A stretch of 64,000 bases of DNA. Source: Owenia fusiformis. Taxonomy: Eukaryota > Annelida > Polychaeta > Sabellida > Oweniidae. Location: NCBI GenBank assembly GCA_903813345.2, contig CAIIXF020000005.1, positions 8,747,375-8,811,374 of the forward strand. The letters are read 5' to 3'. The position numbers and the translations under genes are program-made. The notes under the pieces are model-generated. The model made no database searches and had not been told where the DNA came from. It saw nothing but the letters and a program-made list of their open reading frames with translations. This document shows, one piece after another, positions 34,601 through 47,618 of this stretch. Positions within the stretch are counted from its first letter, which is position 1. Each line of letters starts with the position of its first letter.

Positions 34601-37600
34601 TGGCTAAAACTATGGGTAGTTTATATTGAAGTGTCCAATCCAAATATATCGAATTCATAAACCTTGCTTTCTAGAGTAAGTCATGAGAGTTCAAGGAAAA
34701 TCTCTAGGATTTTAATGTGTAATGTAAGACACGTAATCTAAGCTGAATATGTTAGACAGTAAGACATCAGAGACCACATTTCCAGTGCAGAGGATGGTGA
34801 TCTCTGTAATTGTGTTGCCTGTATATAGATTTAAAAAATTGATGTATTACAAACAGGAAATAAAATCATAGAGTTTATGATGGCAGTTTCCAGCTGCTGC
34901 TAATTATTTCATTGAAATCAATACACTTTAACTGAAGATGGTTCAAATTATGTTGAAATTTCACTGAACAGTTAAATGAAAACATTTTCCCAAAATAGGA
35001 TTGTAAAAATATTACTTGATTTACAGAATTATGTGACCTCCAAAGTTTTATGGGTTTTGTAAGGTTACCTCTTACCTCATATTAAGAGTAAATAAGAATC
35101 TAGTTTTGAAGATTAGACATTTCTTTGTTGGATTAGTTAAAAAAAAGTATTTTGCATCCAGACAAAAATCCTGGAAGGACATTGGCATTGTGTTTTATAC
35201 ATAAGCATTGTTGTATTCCTATTTGTCTGTCCGTCTGTCCATCCATCCACCCATCCGTCCCTTCGTCCGTCTGGCTGTCTCCTCCAAGATTATTGAGTCC
35301 AGGGTCATCAAACTTGGTACAATTACCCCCTCGCCTGGGGGGATAGACTGACGCTGTCATATTGCTAATAATTCATTAAATATTTAGAATCGGTGTTTAG
35401 AAGGTCAAGGTCACATTTAGGTTGAGGTCATCTGGAAGACAAAATTCAATAAATACAAATGCATATTATAAGTCCATAACAACACATTTAACCATTTTAG
35501 TATAAAGGTCACTTAAAGTCAAGGTCACATCTAAAAGGTCAAAAGTTCACTTATGAAATTGTGAATTCAGTCACACTGTATACTGTATATTTAATCTTTA
35601 TTGCTGATTTCAGGTGTGTTTGTATGGGATGTTGAAGGTAACAGATATTATGACTTTCTCAGTGCCTACAGTGCTGTCAACCAAGGCCATTGTCACCCTA
35701 AGATCATCAAGGCATTAAAGGACCAAGCAGATACCCTGACCCTTGCCTCTAGGGCATTCTATACAGACTGTCTAGGGGAATATGCAGAATATGTCACAGA
35801 ACTATTTGGATATGATAAAGTCTTGCCCATGAATACAGGTAAAGTGCACACCATAACTTCATAAAATTTGTTTGTTTGAAAACTCAATGCATCACAAAAT
35901 TTCTGTACTGATGTTCCGTACATGTGTTTGACTGGATTACCTCAAGCTGATTAGAATTTTATGTCACTACAAAGAAGTTTTAGTCCTTGTTTCTTATGTG
36001 GTTAGCATTTGCAATAAATAACAGATCATGACATCATGTTTTATGGTTTGAGATGTGCTTTATTGATTTTAGGTAAAGATTTAGCAATGTAGCATATATT
36101 ACACAGCATATTGAGCAATTGTTTGCCATGTGTCCAAAGGTAGAAAATTTCTGGTCATAGTTTCCAGATTTACAGCTCATCAGTGAGTCATATGTCCAAT
36201 GTCCATTGAGTACAGTACAGTAAACAAATCTCAGATGATTTGTTCACTGTACTGCCTTACTTGAATCAGTAATTAGATAACATTATTTGATTGGTTAAAC
36301 TTAAGTCTGAAATCAACAAAGTTCATTGACATATGGGTAATTCAAATTTGGATAATTATTAAAAATTGTCTTCACATCCAGTTCATTTTTGAGAGGAATG
36401 TCCTCCTACAAATGTTTCAATTTTCGACTTAATATCTAAAATGATATCAATTACATTTATCTGAAATATTTACAAGGTGATAACAAATACTTGATATATT
36501 TAAAACAATTCATGACCTTTCACTATAATTATGAAGAAACACTTGTATGAAGGTGTATTGTATCCTTCATCATCAACCAATCAGTAAGGAGAATTTCTAA
36601 CACTCCCACCATCCACTGCCTGCTGTGAAAATATGTTGTTTTCTCTGCACAATGATTTACCAACTATTCTCTAATTGAAATATGAATATTTATCCCATGG
36701 TTGCAAGGATATAGATCGAATATCACATGAAGATATATTTGATATGTGGATCAAGATATCATATTTTAGCAAAAAAATCATAAACCATCGAATATCACTT
36801 TTAAACTATCGAATATCACGTCTTAAAAAGTGATATTCGATGGTTTGAAAAGTGATATTCGATGGTTTCGAATTTTTTCAAAAAATTCTTTTTACGTTTT
36901 TTAATTATTTTCAAAAATATTAAGATAAAAAAATTAAAAATTTCAAACACAATTTTTACAATTATTTTTTCAACTTTTTTCTCAAATTATATTTTTCAAC
37001 TTTTTTCGCTGATGATGATTTCCCATGGGATAAACGGACAATCCTATGGTTTTTGAAAAATATCAAGCTGCGCTCACTCATGAAGATATCAATATCCACT
37101 CATGGATATAAATGATATTTTTTCAAAACCATAGGATATTCCTATAGTATTTTGCCATGAATTTTAGATTTTCTATAGTCGGAATCAAGTGCATATTATC
37201 TGGTATTAGACCTTTATATCAACCCCCCCCCCCAAAATTTCAATTCATAATTCAGATATTAGTGAACTGATTTCCTTTTTATTTGTTAGAGAGTTGTTTT
37301 CAGCAAAATTCTGGGAATGGTTTGGAATAGCTTCCCCTCTAGTATTTGCAATAAAAACCAGCAAATGGTTTTTGATTTATGTCATGTCAGGAATGTCAAT
37401 TTAATGCTTTCCGATCATCATTGTTTTACTCCAGTAATATTACCCCAGTTATTGTTTCAAAATTGTACTAAAAATGAAATAACGTGGAAATAAAGCTTAC
37501 ACACACACACCCTTGTAAAGAATCAATTTCGCTTTGTAGCCCTATAAACTACATGTATCTCTATTTGTAGGTGTTGAAGGAGGAGAAACAGCCAACAAAC

Positions 37601-40600
37601 TTGCAAGAAAATGGGGATATGAAGTAAAGGGAATCCCTAAAAACCAGGCAAAGATAATATTTGCTGAGGGGAACTTCTGGGGTAGAACACTTGCTGCAAT
37701 CTCAACCTCCACTGACCCAAGCAGTTATGAGGGGTAAGAACTCATACCAGGAAGTGGTCTTCCCAGCAAGAAAGAAAGGTGGCATTAGACTACATGAGAT
37801 TGACCACTTGAGATTTGTGAAAATGAGAATTTTTGCAAGTTGGGAAATAAATCTAGGGAGAGCACGATTCTGGTTTACCTCATTTTTCAACTAACCTCAA
37901 AAAACGAATAGCAGAAATAACATATGTACATGTACATTGATACATTTTTGAAAATAGTAATCAATAATGATGATATTTTCTTGATTTTTCTTCTGTGTTC
38001 AGTGGAGTTAACAGTCATGTACTCATATAGTAGCAATCAATTCGAGACTACTCGGGCAACTCAACAAACCTAAAAAGGTTGTTTCATCAGCCAATCAGAC
38101 TAGGGGGAACAGGTGTTAACGCTCAAACCCACCAGAGGTAACATTCATACACACATCCACATGCACAATTAGCTCGACTAGTTACTCAAAAATATGGACT
38201 TTGAAGTATTGGTCAAAAAGCAAATCAATATGGATATTTATTGTATGATCTGTAAAATGAAGCCCTCTGATTGGTCAGTTCTTGTGCTGTACCAATCTGT
38301 ATTGCTGCTACTGAGATTGTTCCCTTTGATCATCTCCGTCGCAATACAGAAAATATTGATACGGAAGGGACAATCTCAGTAGCAATACAGAGGATCACAC
38401 GATAAAAACGTTATTGAATGATTTGAAGTGCAATACAGGATATATTCTGTCTCAATATTCTGTATTGGCACTCTACTTCGTCTCGTTCCAATACAGAATT
38501 TCTCGACCAGAATATATCCTGTATTGCACTTCAAATCATTCAATAACTTATAATCTTGCGATATATCAAAGGCACTTGCATATTCAGTGAATGTTATTGA
38601 TGGGACAGTTAATATTTTTCCATTGACTCCTGATAAAGCTTGATTAGTGAAATCTGTTGTATATTTTCATATGCCTGTAAATTAATTAGCTTTGACGTTT
38701 CATGTATAAAACATGCTAGTCTAAACAAATCTAGACTGGATTTTACTTTCCATGTACTGTAGTTGTTACAGTGTGATTCAAAATTACTGCTACTTTTTAG
38801 GTTTTATCCTTTTTGGGTCACCCTGTACATACATTTTCACCTTTTACCTTAATTTTTGCAATTTATAATTTGGTCACCATTATATTATTTGCTCGTGTAT
38901 GTATATAGTACAACATTTTCATCTATGTTTCATCAAGTTAAAAAATATTTTATCAGTACTATTTTGTTTTAGATTTGGACCATTTATGCCTGGGTATGAG
39001 GTGATCCCATATAATGATCTCAATGCTCTTGAGGTAAGCATGAATGGTGCATAAACCAATTGAAACTAGATTTAATTTTGGTTTAGCTTGAAAATCTTAT
39101 TTTGGTGGCAAAAGGCAAAAATGAGAAGAAAAATTAAATCAGTCTGGATATCACTGATGATACAAATGATTGAAGTAGAATCTTAAAATCCCAAAATGAC
39201 TTATTTAATATTTTTGCCTTTTTCTTTTCATCCTGATATTGTTATATTATAAGACAAAATTAAACTATCAAATGAAGGTATTGATGCAAGCCCAGAAATT
39301 GATGACTTCTTAAGTATACAGAAAATGTATTTATGAGTAATATCATAGACCGATACCTCATATCATATTCTTTAGTATATTCTGATTGTGAATCAAGATA
39401 AATATGATTAAGAGGGTTGTGGTTAAAATGTTATTATATGGTTGTCTTGGTATTTCAGAAAGCTTGCCAGGACCCCAACGTCTGTGGATTCATGGTGGAA
39501 CCCATACAAGGGGAGGCAGGAGTAGTTGTACCACATGATGGCTACCTTAAAGGCATCAGGGAGATTTGTGACACGCACAATGTACTATGGATGGCCGATG
39601 AAGTACAAACTGGACTCTGCAGAACTGGAAGGTGAGTTGATAATGAATGAGTGATACAACATTGTAAAATATCACAACAAGTCTCTTCCCTTATGAAATG
39701 TGGGGGGGGGCTAAGTCAACACTCTTAAATCTGAAGGTTTTCACAAATTAATGTTAAGTTACACTGTGAAGACCTAGAGAGACCATTGATTTGTATCTCT
39801 GTAAATGCGTCAGTGTAAAGGAAATTCGTACTTTTCATAAAGGTATGATAGCCACTTAGAGCTTAAGTGCTTAGTTTCTTAAGCCCAGCTTACACAAAAA
39901 ATGGGCTGCATGTCCCTTTCGAGTCCAATGGTTCCTTAGATTTCATTTTCCCCAATGAGATTCCACAGGCTCTTGGGTGTATGTTCGCTTTGATTATAGT
40001 TGAATCCATGGTTTGTATTTTCAGGTGGCTTGCTGTTGACCATGAGGATGTAAGACCTGATATTGTCATTCTGGGGAAAGCCTTATCAGGAGGAGTTCTT
40101 CCAGTGAGTTACTTGCTAATTTGGGAAGGATTCACATGATGTAAATCACCACATTTTTTGGGTCTGGCTACTTAAAGATTATTTTAGAAGTTTTTCTATA
40201 AATCTTGCCATTCCACGAAAAAAAATTTACATATTGTTGATGAACTTTTGAGTGGCCATGTATTCTGGCAGCCATAATGAAAGATTTTTGATAAATATTG
40301 TCGTAATTTCAGGAAAACCGCTTGTAAGGCAACTATCTTTTAATGTCTTAACTGATTTCAATTTTTTTGTATTAAGGTGTCTGCTATTCTTGCTGATGAT
40401 GAGATAATGCTTACAATAAAACCTGGTGAACATGGCTCAACATATGGTGGTAACCCATTGGCCTGTAAAGTAGCCATAGCAGCACTTGAGGTATAGTAAC
40501 ATATATTTACATGCACTTTGAAATCATCAATGGCTCAACATATGGTGGTAACCCATTGGCCTGTAAAGTAGCTATAGCAGCACTTGAGGTATAGTAACAT

Positions 40601-43306
40601 ATATTTACATGCACTTTGAAATCATCAATGGCTCAACATATGGTGGTAACCCATTGGCCTGTAAAGTAGCCATAGCAGCGCTTGAGGTATAGTAAAATGT
40701 TTACATGCACTTTCAAATCATCAATGGCTCAACATATGGTGGTAACCCATTGGCCTGTAAAGGAGCCATAGCAGCGCTTGAGGTATAGTAACATATGTTT
40801 ACATGTACAGTAATCATCAATGGCTCAACATATGGTGGTAGCCCATTGGCCTGTAAAGTAGCCATAGCAGCACTTGAGGTATAGTAAAATGTTTACATGT
40901 ACTTTGAAATCATCAATGGCTCAACATATGGTGGTAACCCATTGGCCTGTAAAGTAGCCATAGCAGCGCTTGAGGTATAGTAACATATGTTTACATGCAC
41001 TTTGAAATCATCAATGGCTCAACATATGGTGGTAACCCATTGGCCTGTAAAGTAGCCATAGCAGCACTTGAGGTATAGTAACATATGTTTACATGTACAG
41101 TAATCATCAATGGCTCAACATATGGTGGTAGCCCATTGGCCTGTAAAGTAGCCATAGCAGCACTTGAGGTATAGTAAAATGTTTACATGTACTTTGAAAT
41201 CATCAATGGCTCAACATATGGTGGTAGCCCATTGGCCTGTAAAGTAGCCATAGCAGCACTTGAGGTATAGTAAAATGTTTACATGTACTTTGAAATCATC
41301 AATGGCTCAACATATGGTGGTAACCCATTGGCTTGTAAAGTAGCCATAGCAGCACTTGAGGTATAGTAACATATGTTTACATGCACTTTGAAATCATCAA
41401 TGGCTCAACATATGGTGGTAACCCATTGGCCTGTAAAGTAGCCATAGCAGCGCTTGAGGTATAGTAACATATGTTTACATGTACAGTAATCATCAATGGC
41501 TCAACATATGGTGGTAGCCCATTGGCCTGTAAAGTAGCCATAGCAGCACTTGAGGTATAGTAACATATGTTTACATGCACTTTGAAATCATCAATGGCTC
41601 AACATATGGTGGTAACCCATTGGCCTGTAAAGTAGCCATAGCAGCGCTTGAGGTATAGTAACATATGTTTACATGCACTTTGAAATCATCAATGGCTCAA
41701 CATATGGTGGTAACCCATTGGCTTGTAAAGTAGCCATAGCAGCGCTTGAGGTATAGTAACATATGTTTACATGCACTTTGAAATCATCAATGGCTCAACA
41801 TATGGTGGTAACCCATTGGCCTGTAAAGTAGCCATAGCAGCACTTGAGGTATAGTAACATATGTTTACATGCACTTTGAAATCATCAATGGCTCAACATA
41901 TGGTGGCAACCCATTGACCTGTAAAGTAGCCATAGCAGCGCTTGAGGTATAGTAACATATGTTTACATGCACTTTGAAATCATCAATGGCTCAACATATG
42001 GTGGTAACCCATTGGCCTGTAAAGTAGCCATAGCAGCACTTGAGGTACCGTAACACATGTCTTCATGCACTTTGAAATCATGCTCTTCAAGCTACCTTAT
42101 GCCTGAGTCACATCTGCTCTGATTCACCGGCTGGCACCTGGCCGTTTGAGTATTTTGTTCAGAATTGTATTCAGTTTTGAACAAAATACTCAAACTCCTG
42201 GGTGCCGGCTGTTGAATTGGAGCAAGTGCGACTCGGGCATCAAAGAGGTATGGACAGTTAGTGGGGCAGTTTTTCTACCCTTTGATAATTTTTACATTGG
42301 GATATGTGATTCACATTTATTTATCGGTATATAAACTCTTCTGTTAAGGTTATCATTTCAATGACAAAGTTAATGCTTTGCTGGGTGGTGAAAAATGTTG
42401 ATTTAGAGGCTGTAATATTGATTTATTCAACAAATTCAAGAAATAAATTATAGCTATACTCTTGTATATTCTAGTGCATGTTGGAAGAGAAGATGGCTGA
42501 AAATGCTCAATACCTTGGTGAGATTCTACGAAATGAACTCTCAAAGTTGCCAAAAGATGTTGTGTCCATTGTGCGCGGGAAGGGCCTTCTTAATGCGATT
42601 GTCATCAATGAAAGTAAGTTATAACTTTCACCACTTATTTTCCAATAGGAGTTCCTTTTATGACCTTCTTCTAGTATTCAACTTACATTTCAAACCCAAT
42701 TATGTACAGTAAAATCTGTCTTAGTGAACACCACTCTCTTGTGAACACCTGTGTGTAATGAACACCTCTTCTCTGCACATACTCCACTTAGACTAACTGA
42801 GTTTTGTTTAGAATTGCCTCTGTAGTGAACACCTACTTATCGTGAACTCATTTTTGTGGCTCCATTTGTGTTCACTGTACACAGGTTTTACTATATTTAC
42901 AAAATAATCCTACAATATAGTGTAAAAAAACATGCCATTAAGATTATAGAAATTAGATCTGAATGATTAATACGGTAAATGTATGTAGATATATGTCTGA
43001 AAGGCATTAATTGGACCTGATATACAAAGAAACTTCGGACAATGCTATAGTTAGGTATAAATGTAAGTAAAGAAAAATGTATTTCAAGTGCAGTAATTAA
43101 ACTCAAATAAACCCAAAGTGAATGAATGTTTCACAATTTCAGAGTTTGATGCATGGAAGGTTTGTGTTCGGCTCCAGGAGAATGGCCTGCTCGCTAAACC
43201 CACACATGGTGATATTATCCGCTTTGCACCTCCTTTAACAATGACTGAAGATCAACTGAGAGAATGCATTGAAATTATCTCACGGGTGGTTATGTCGTTC
43301 CAATGA
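31655..43306 (+). CDS. OAT: Ornithine aminotransferase, mitochondrial
   Basis: Nine coding exons, 31655-31826, 35614-35838, 37571-37733, 38973-39033, 39459-39631, 40025-40103, 40377-40490, 42475-42613 and 43143-43306, join in frame to 429 residues (human about 439). The enzyme transfers the delta-amino group of ornithine to 2-oxoglutarate, giving glutamate semialdehyde, in the mitochondrial matrix. The basic, Ser/Thr-containing N-terminus ([20 protein letters not shown]) fits an import signal. [33 protein letters not shown] and ADEVQTGL are class III aminotransferase motifs; Lys283 in ILGKALSGG is the PLP lysine. [20 protein letters not shown] and [19 protein letters not shown] are OAT-specific. 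A TGA two codons before the ATG fixes the start. A splice acceptor at 31580 implies an upstream non-coding exon. Intron 1 carries a large foldback; the intron after 40490 is full of exon-derived repeats. Confidence 0.96.
32966..33819. mobile_element. Foldback element with 420 bp near-identical arms, 5 bp target duplication
   Basis: CACCCTATGCAGACAGAGCC at 32966 is mirrored by GGCTCTGTCTGCATAGGGTG ending 33819. The two arms are almost perfect reverse complements across their whole length, with a small loop around 33390. Flanks are AAAGA on both sides (32961-32965 and 33820-33824). The same 63-residue open frame (starting MNC.TIFTI) occurs once in each arm, as expected for a palindrome. It lies in OAT intron 1. 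Confidence 0.92.
34312..34512. repeat. Dispersed repeat with AGGCCCGTAGC ends, second complete copy
   Basis: Opposite in orientation to the copy at 26799-26986, with C-runs of 14-18 bases replacing the GGGGG tracts. It contains CAAAATCATGCAGTTTTTCA and ends CTAGCTACGGGCCTG. Confidence 0.7.
35150..35540 (+). repeat. Interspersed repeat with CCATCCATCC tract and AGGTCAAGGTCA motifs
   Basis: A GTCTGTCCGTCTGTCC/CATCCATCCACCC microsatellite is followed by GTCATCAAACTTGGTACAAT and then AAGGTCAAGGTCACATTTAG. This arrangement is common in dispersed repeats of marine invertebrates; I recognise the style, not a named family. It abuts OAT exon 2. Confidence 0.5.
36690..37140. repeat. Nested inverted repeats with GATATTCGATGG motif
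   Basis: AAACCATCGAATATCACTTT at 36780 is inverted as AAAGTGATATTCGATGGTTT (twice) by 36870, and ATCCTATGGTTTTTGAAAAA near 37040 is inverted as TTTTTTCAAAACCATAGGAT near 37115-37135. ATCCCATGG and CCATGGGAT also pair across the element. OAT intron 2. Confidence 0.6.
38265..38550. repeat. Two adjacent hairpins with CAATACAG motif
   Basis: Hairpin one (38292-38393) pairs CAATCTGTATTGCTGCTACT with AGTAGCAATACAGAGG. Hairpin two (38411-38546) pairs TTATTGAATGATTTGAAGTG with CACTTCAAATCATTCAATAA. Both share GCAATACAGGATAT-type sequence. OAT intron 3. Confidence 0.7.
40433..42066 (+). repeat. Tandem array of OAT exon-7 end plus splice donor, 17 copies counting the exon
   Basis: The unit (95-99 bp) starts ATGGCTCAACATATGGTGG, covers the last 58 bases of the OAT exon that ends at 40490, then its donor GAG|gtatag and about 35 bp of intron. 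Copies start at about 40433 (the real exon), 40529, 40628, 40723, 40819, 40915, 41013, 41109, 41205, 41301, 41400, 41495, 41593, 41691, 41789, 41888 and 41986. The splice acceptor of the exon is not copied. The final copy has gtaccg at the donor. Confidence 0.97.
42707..42897. repeat. Complete copy of the GTAAAACCTGT/GTGAACACC repeat
   Basis: It begins ACAGTAAAATCTGTCTTAGT and ends GTACACAGGTTTTACTAT, an inverted pair, with several GTGAACACC motifs between. About 190 bp, no ORF; in an OAT intron. Related copies: 3714-3857 and 63677-63828. Confidence 0.65.
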
Positions 43307-45428
43307 ACACAACCAGTAAATAGAATCCAGGTGTGATGGTACATGTAGACTCCTCAAGATTCCTTATCCACTGTGTGCAAAAACTTTACAAACACTGACT
43401 AAAAATTGCCAAAACTTAACAAGTATGATTATGACATCTATTTGATTTTCTACGATTTTGGTGAAAATACAGTCAAATGTCATGGAGTAATAATGTAAAC
43501 AGGTTATTGATGGCACTGAAATTGGCATGGTTGTATAGAATTAGTGAATTGCCACACACTAAGAGAACCTAACCTGATTTATAGTAAAATTAGTATGAAC
43601 AATATGGCCCTATGTGGTGGGGACATATAAAGGGGAGTTATTTTATTTTTGAAAACCTCACAAATTACCACTGGAAAAAGTGATATCTTTATGAATTTAG
43701 CTTAACTACATGTATGAGTGTATGCTATTTAAATTATTTGCACTTATGCTTGGAAAGTGATACAATGGCTCATTTCTATCAACGTTATAGAATCATAACA
43801 AGAGTAAAATCAGACGTAGGATTTAACCTTGGTTTCTGTTGTATGTAGTTAAGCTTCTTAGAGAAATGAATCTCAAATCACCTATTTAGTTGCTCAACTT
43901 TCCTAGATGTGTTTGTCTGAGGCGAGTCCAATTTGGAAATAATGTATATCGAAATTGAGATTATCTTTGAAATTTTAGAGGAAGAATTTTAGAAGATTTT
44001 AAGAAGGTGGTTGATATTGTGAAAATATTTCAATATGTTGTTCTATCCATGGTTCTTTATTTAAGGAAATATTTGTTGAGTTCTTTTATGTGTTCCCTTT
44101 GCTCAGGGTTGACCAAGAGGAATTTACTCTAAAGACTTGCAGTGTAATGTTTTACTGATACTGGAAACGGTACATAAAGATACCTTTATTGTAATACTGT
44201 GTCTATTGTATGCAACTACCATGCATGAACACATTGTATGTAACTTCTTTACTGATATTGTATGTCTGATATGCTTGTAGCATATTGGTTGCCCAGCTAA
44301 AAACTTCACACAATTTGACCTTAGTCATCAAGACTAAAAATGCATTGAACACTTTAACATTTATATTCAATATTTGAATATTAACCATGTCTTAATAATT
44401 CCAACATTTGGAAGCATTCATAATTCCAACATTTGGAAGTAACTTGCTTACTAATATGTTCGTTAATATGAAAAATCAAGTTGCGTAATCATGAATGAAA
44501 TTTTGAGAGTTCACCTTTTGGATTAGTCAATTTTTTTTTAAATATTCCAATCCTAAAATGCTTCTATTTATATACAGGGTGTCCCAGGACTCTGAGAAGT
44601 TTTTGATAGAGATATAAGGCATTGATGATTTTTCTTAAAATTTGGTGCACTTATTAAACATACATTGAGAAATAACTGACATATCATTAATATTTACGAT
44701 TTTATTGACATTTGCATTCTACATCGGCACAAACCCCAGAATAGACATTCTGTATATTAGATAATGCTTGATTGAGTTGTCAGCTAATTTGAAATATGTG
44801 ATCCATGATGAAATGCTAAATTATTAATTAATTGCTTAATTAAATTGCTTTATATTTTCAAAACTTTCCATGATTTCTGGATCAAAAGCTTCCCCATTTA
44901 TTTGAATGTAAAAAAAACACATTGGTTAGTCAAGTGTTATTTTTACCTCCAAATATCTCCGATTCCTACTAGTTAACTTTTATTTTAATTTTATTTCTTG
45001 CTTATTATCTTCTACATTGCATTAATATTATTATGAAATATGTGATATTTTATCTAAATTAAAAGCCTTTAAGACTGAATTGTGTGAGGGAAATGATGTC
45101 AATACAGCGCATGTCTCACTAGGATTTTTTTCCTGCAGTTAATAAGTGATGAATTGTTGTTTTTAGATTTCAATGTAATAAGATTTTTGAATTTTTCAGA
45201 TAATTGGATTATTATATAGTGTGACATTATCATTGCTATTATTACATATCGGTTCCTTTGATTTACTTCTGTTTTGTTGTTTGTTAAAAAATATGTTTGA
45301 AATTGCTTGTTTTTGTTATTTGCCATTTTACATTTCTGAATACGAAATAAACAAATTAATACAATTTTATGTGTTATGTTTTGGTGCAGTGGCCATTGTT
45401 TATAATCTGATGTTTGGTGAAAGCTGTA

Positions 45429-45434
45429 AATAAA
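45429..45434 (+). other. Possible distal polyadenylation signal of OAT
   Basis: AATAAA in GTAAATAAAAGCAC about 2.1 kb after the OAT stop codon. No canonical hexamer is obvious closer in, so the 3' UTR may be long; this is uncertain. Confidence 0.25.
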
Positions 45435-47194
45435 AGCACACCATACTAGCATAGTTACAGAATTGAAAAATACAGGGTGTCCAGTAATTGTGTCACCACA
45501 AGTGGTATATCTGCAATTTGGCAATAAAGGTTATCATTCATTTTATGTACATTTTATGCACGCAGGGTATGAATGGTCATCACTTATACCATTCATACTA
45601 TTGTCATGAGCCATTAAAGAGTATAAAAACAGACTATTTGGGCCTGAAGCGTTGCATATTCTATAAATAAATTTTTGATCGTTTCAATTAGTTCGATCGT
45701 TTCAATGCTTTCATCATTACCCACGTTTCAATGCTTGTGTCATTTTGAGCATTTCAATCGATTCGCCTTTGAAATGAATTCAAAATTTCGTAATTGTCAT
45801 TGTTGTAGTAAATTTTAATTCTGGTTGTAAACAGCAAAAACACGTTTTTCATCTGCAACTCTTTTATTTGAATTACAGAAATAACATTGTCATTTTTCAC
45901 ATTATGATATCTTCTTTACAAGTATGAAGCATCTCTGTCGCCCTACTAAGTTCCTGTCCATTCATGTTGGTGCCCTATTTTCATATAATTATACTTTAAA
46001 AAACTAAAACAATTCCATTTTGCTTGATTATGGTACAGTAGTAATAATATTTTATTTACTAGTATATCTATAATAATCTACCTGTTGAAACCATATTGTG
46101 ATCAGAGACATATTCTGTTATGATTCAGGATTCTTCGACAAAACTGCCGATTGAAATACCACTAAAATCTCTTTTGGTGAACACAATTTAGGTTAAAAAG
46201 TTCAAAAATCAATGAATATTGAATATTCGTGAATGGTTTGAAAAGTCATTTTTGCTAGAAATCTATTTTAACTGAGAAATGAAAGATAGGAATTGGTCAC
46301 TTTTAGCCAGAAATCAATTTTTAAATTGTGTTAGAGAGTGGCAAGATCAGCTTGACATTTCTGATTTTGTACATGCTGTCAATTTCACTTTCCAAATATG
46401 GAAGGTGTAAAAATAGACATGTCAATCAAATCTGGAATTGAACAAGAGAATTAAAGTGAAGCTTGATGCCGGTTTTGCCTTTCTGTCATATGTTGAAAGA
46501 TATAAGTATAGTGGAAAACATTTGCAGGAAATTAAAATTTAATTGAATACAATTGATGAATTTATAAATGTTTTTGTGACCAAGTGTGACCGTTGAATTC
46601 TATTTTCAAAGTGTGAATATGCAAGAAAATGGATAGAAATGTAACAGAATCAGCAGGGATTTGTATGTTCACATTGGGAGTCTTTAAAATGTTGTTTTTT
46701 GTTAATTTTGATAATTCAAAGAATGGCTTTGTTACATGAAATTCAAAGGTATTGAATAGTAGATCACAAATCCTTTTTAAAAGTGCATTGGGAAATTCAA
46801 AATGTTTTCTTTGATTTGGGAATTTGAGGAGAATGCAATTTCAAATTGGACGATGAGGTAGCGGTAGCATCTTATATCGTCTGTGGTTCATTGGATGAGA
46901 TGCTTACATCGACCTTGGGGAAGATGGTTTGCACTCATCTAACGTAGTCGTATAAAGTGTGTTTTATATATTGTATATATTTTTATTCTATGTTCATTTA
47001 ACATTAATGTTATATCAGCATTATTTTCATTGTACACTGTATACATGTATCTCCTTTTCATAAAGGGCAATAAAGATATACATACAATAGCTTTTTCATG
47101 GAAATTTTGATGTGAAATGAATGCTGGCAATTTAGCCCGGGGGGTTCACTATATATTAACCTTGACGGGGATCCTCGGCGCATGTGGGGTACCT

Positions 47195-47355
47195 TTTTCA
47201 ACGTTTGGTATGGCAATGGACCCATATTTTAGGATTTGGTATGGGAATGCCCAGAAATTTCTGACTTCTGAGGTATGGCAATGGTCGGACTTTTGCACTT
47301 CTGGTATGAAAATGGTCGTTGTAGATACGTTACCTAACATTCGTGGTATGGCATT
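47195..47355 (+). repeat. Degenerate repeats of GGTATGGCAATGG type
   Basis: GGTATGGCAATGG, GGTATGGGAATG, GGTATGGCAATGG, GGTATGAAAATGG and GGTATGGCATTGG occur at irregular 30-50 bp spacing. The sequence is open in one plus frame (47117-47380), but there is no recognisable protein; probably a repeat. Confidence 0.5.
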
Positions 47356-47572
47356 GGTCCAGGACAATTTAGTTCAGTGATTGTTTTCGAATACATTGGA
47401 TATAAGTTTGAACAAATAATTATTTGTAATTTAAAGAGTGATAACCGAAATTCACGAGGATCTGAGACTAACATACTCTAAACTTTTATGTTAGTCTCAG
47501 AGGGAATATAGAGATCGGCTCCATTTGTTCCTACGTACGTATGTCCGTCCATTCGGCCAATAACTCAAACAA

Positions 47573-47618
47573 TGTTTGTTTGTTTGTTTGTTTGTTTGTT
47601 TGTTTGTTTGTTTGTTTG
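47573..47618 (+). repeat. (TGTT)n microsatellite
   Basis: About eleven perfect TGTT units. Confidence 0.95.

Noticed and set aside
40433-42066. CRISPR array or exon-repeat domain in OAT
   Set aside because: The unit has no constant repeat/variable spacer structure; the units are homologous throughout. They also lack acceptors, so they are not cassette exons.
45099-45524. 141-residue minus-strand ORF
   Set aside because: AT-rich, low-complexity translation with no family motif; it covers the region of the OAT 3' flank and a TACAGGGTGTCC element end.
47117-47380. Possible 87-residue protein
   Set aside because: The frame overlaps the irregular GGTATGGCAATGG repeats and has no family motif, splice context or nearby gene structure.
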